Program-made: the position numbers and the translations under genes
In this document: positions 34,245 through 34,245 of the stretch, piece after piece
Numbering within the stretch: the stretch's first letter is position 1
Layout: each line of letters starts with the position of its first letter
Notes under the pieces: model-generated
Databases searched by the model: none
What the model saw: the letters and a program-made list of their open reading frames with translations, nothing else
Told to the model about the DNA's origin: nothing
Origin: Staphylococcus sp. GSSP0090
GTDB taxonomy: Bacteria; Bacillota; Bacilli; Staphylococcales; Staphylococcaceae
Reading direction: 5' to 3'
NCBI RefSeq assembly: GCF_013391405.1
Contig: NZ_JACBFD010000004.1
Coordinates: 1 to 34,245 of the forward strand
Length of the DNA: 34,245 nt

Positions 34245-34245
34245 T

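Noticed and set aside
1..34245. CRISPR arrays, prophage genes, toxin-antitoxin pairs, rRNA or tRNA genes
   Set aside because: I saw no regularly spaced repeats, no phage or defence-type genes and no RNA gene motifs other than the FMN riboswitch.

Overview
The window is about 34 kb of low-GC chromosomal DNA from a Staphylococcus. The evidence is the srrAB regulators, the scpA-scpB-rluB cluster, the fur-xerD pair, the zwf-araC-malA-malR-gnd block and the bmf (branched-chain keto acid dehydrogenase) operon, all with staphylococcal-type protein sequences. Several proteins differ clearly from the S. aureus versions as I remember them, and a phosphate butyryltransferase gene sits between recN and lpdA. 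A coagulase-negative species is therefore more likely than S. aureus. I cannot name the species from the sequence alone.

Layout. 1-3425 (+): the end of opuCA, then opuCB, opuCC and opuCD (a compatible-solute ABC importer) and an FphF-type esterase. 3470-3960: tandem hairpins, a nested palindrome and a decayed transposase, which look like an old IS insertion at a junction. 4026-4824 (-): ribU with an FMN riboswitch and a good promoter. 4940-9535 (-): srrB and srrA (respiratory two-component system), then rluB, scpB and scpA (pseudouridine synthase and condensin partners). 9628-10146 (+): a DUF309 protein. 10212-12233 (-): xerD, fur and nudF. 12393-15142: an aldo/keto reductase (+), an SDR (-) and proC (+). 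15273-17828: rnz (-) and zwf (+). 18224-23503: an AraC/GyrI-like regulator (+), then malA, malR and gnd (-). 23573-24709 (-): a PepT-like M20 peptidase. 24898-24996 (+): a 32-residue Prli42-like membrane peptide. 24997-25474: no gene, but strongly structured DNA. 25475-26913 (-): an aromatic acid exporter family protein and a bacilliredoxin. 27143-31851 (-): bmfBB, bmfBAB, bmfBAA and lpdA. 31852-32717: a long AT-rich spacer. 32718-34245 (-): ptb and the 3' part of recN.

Functionally this is mostly core metabolism and regulation. Zwf and Gnd supply the oxidative pentose phosphate pathway, with the maltose module between them. The bmf complex makes branched-chain acyl-CoA for the anteiso/iso membrane lipids of staphylococci. 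SrrAB and Fur control respiration and iron. OpuC and ProC serve osmoprotection and proline synthesis. Six genes appear to use GTG or TTG starts (fur, xerD, zwf, the araC-type gene, malR, prli42), so automatic starts at the nearest in-frame ATG would be wrong for them.

I did not find a clear new defence or mobile system. The items most worth a second look are the branched inverted-repeat element at 25242-25407, the loss in SrrB of the cysteines described for the S. aureus protein, the ptb gene without buk or bcd beside an 866-bp spacer, the paired operator/cre architecture at malR, the three-codon ORF coupled to proC, the ribU expression platform, and the IS relic at the opuC/ribU junction.
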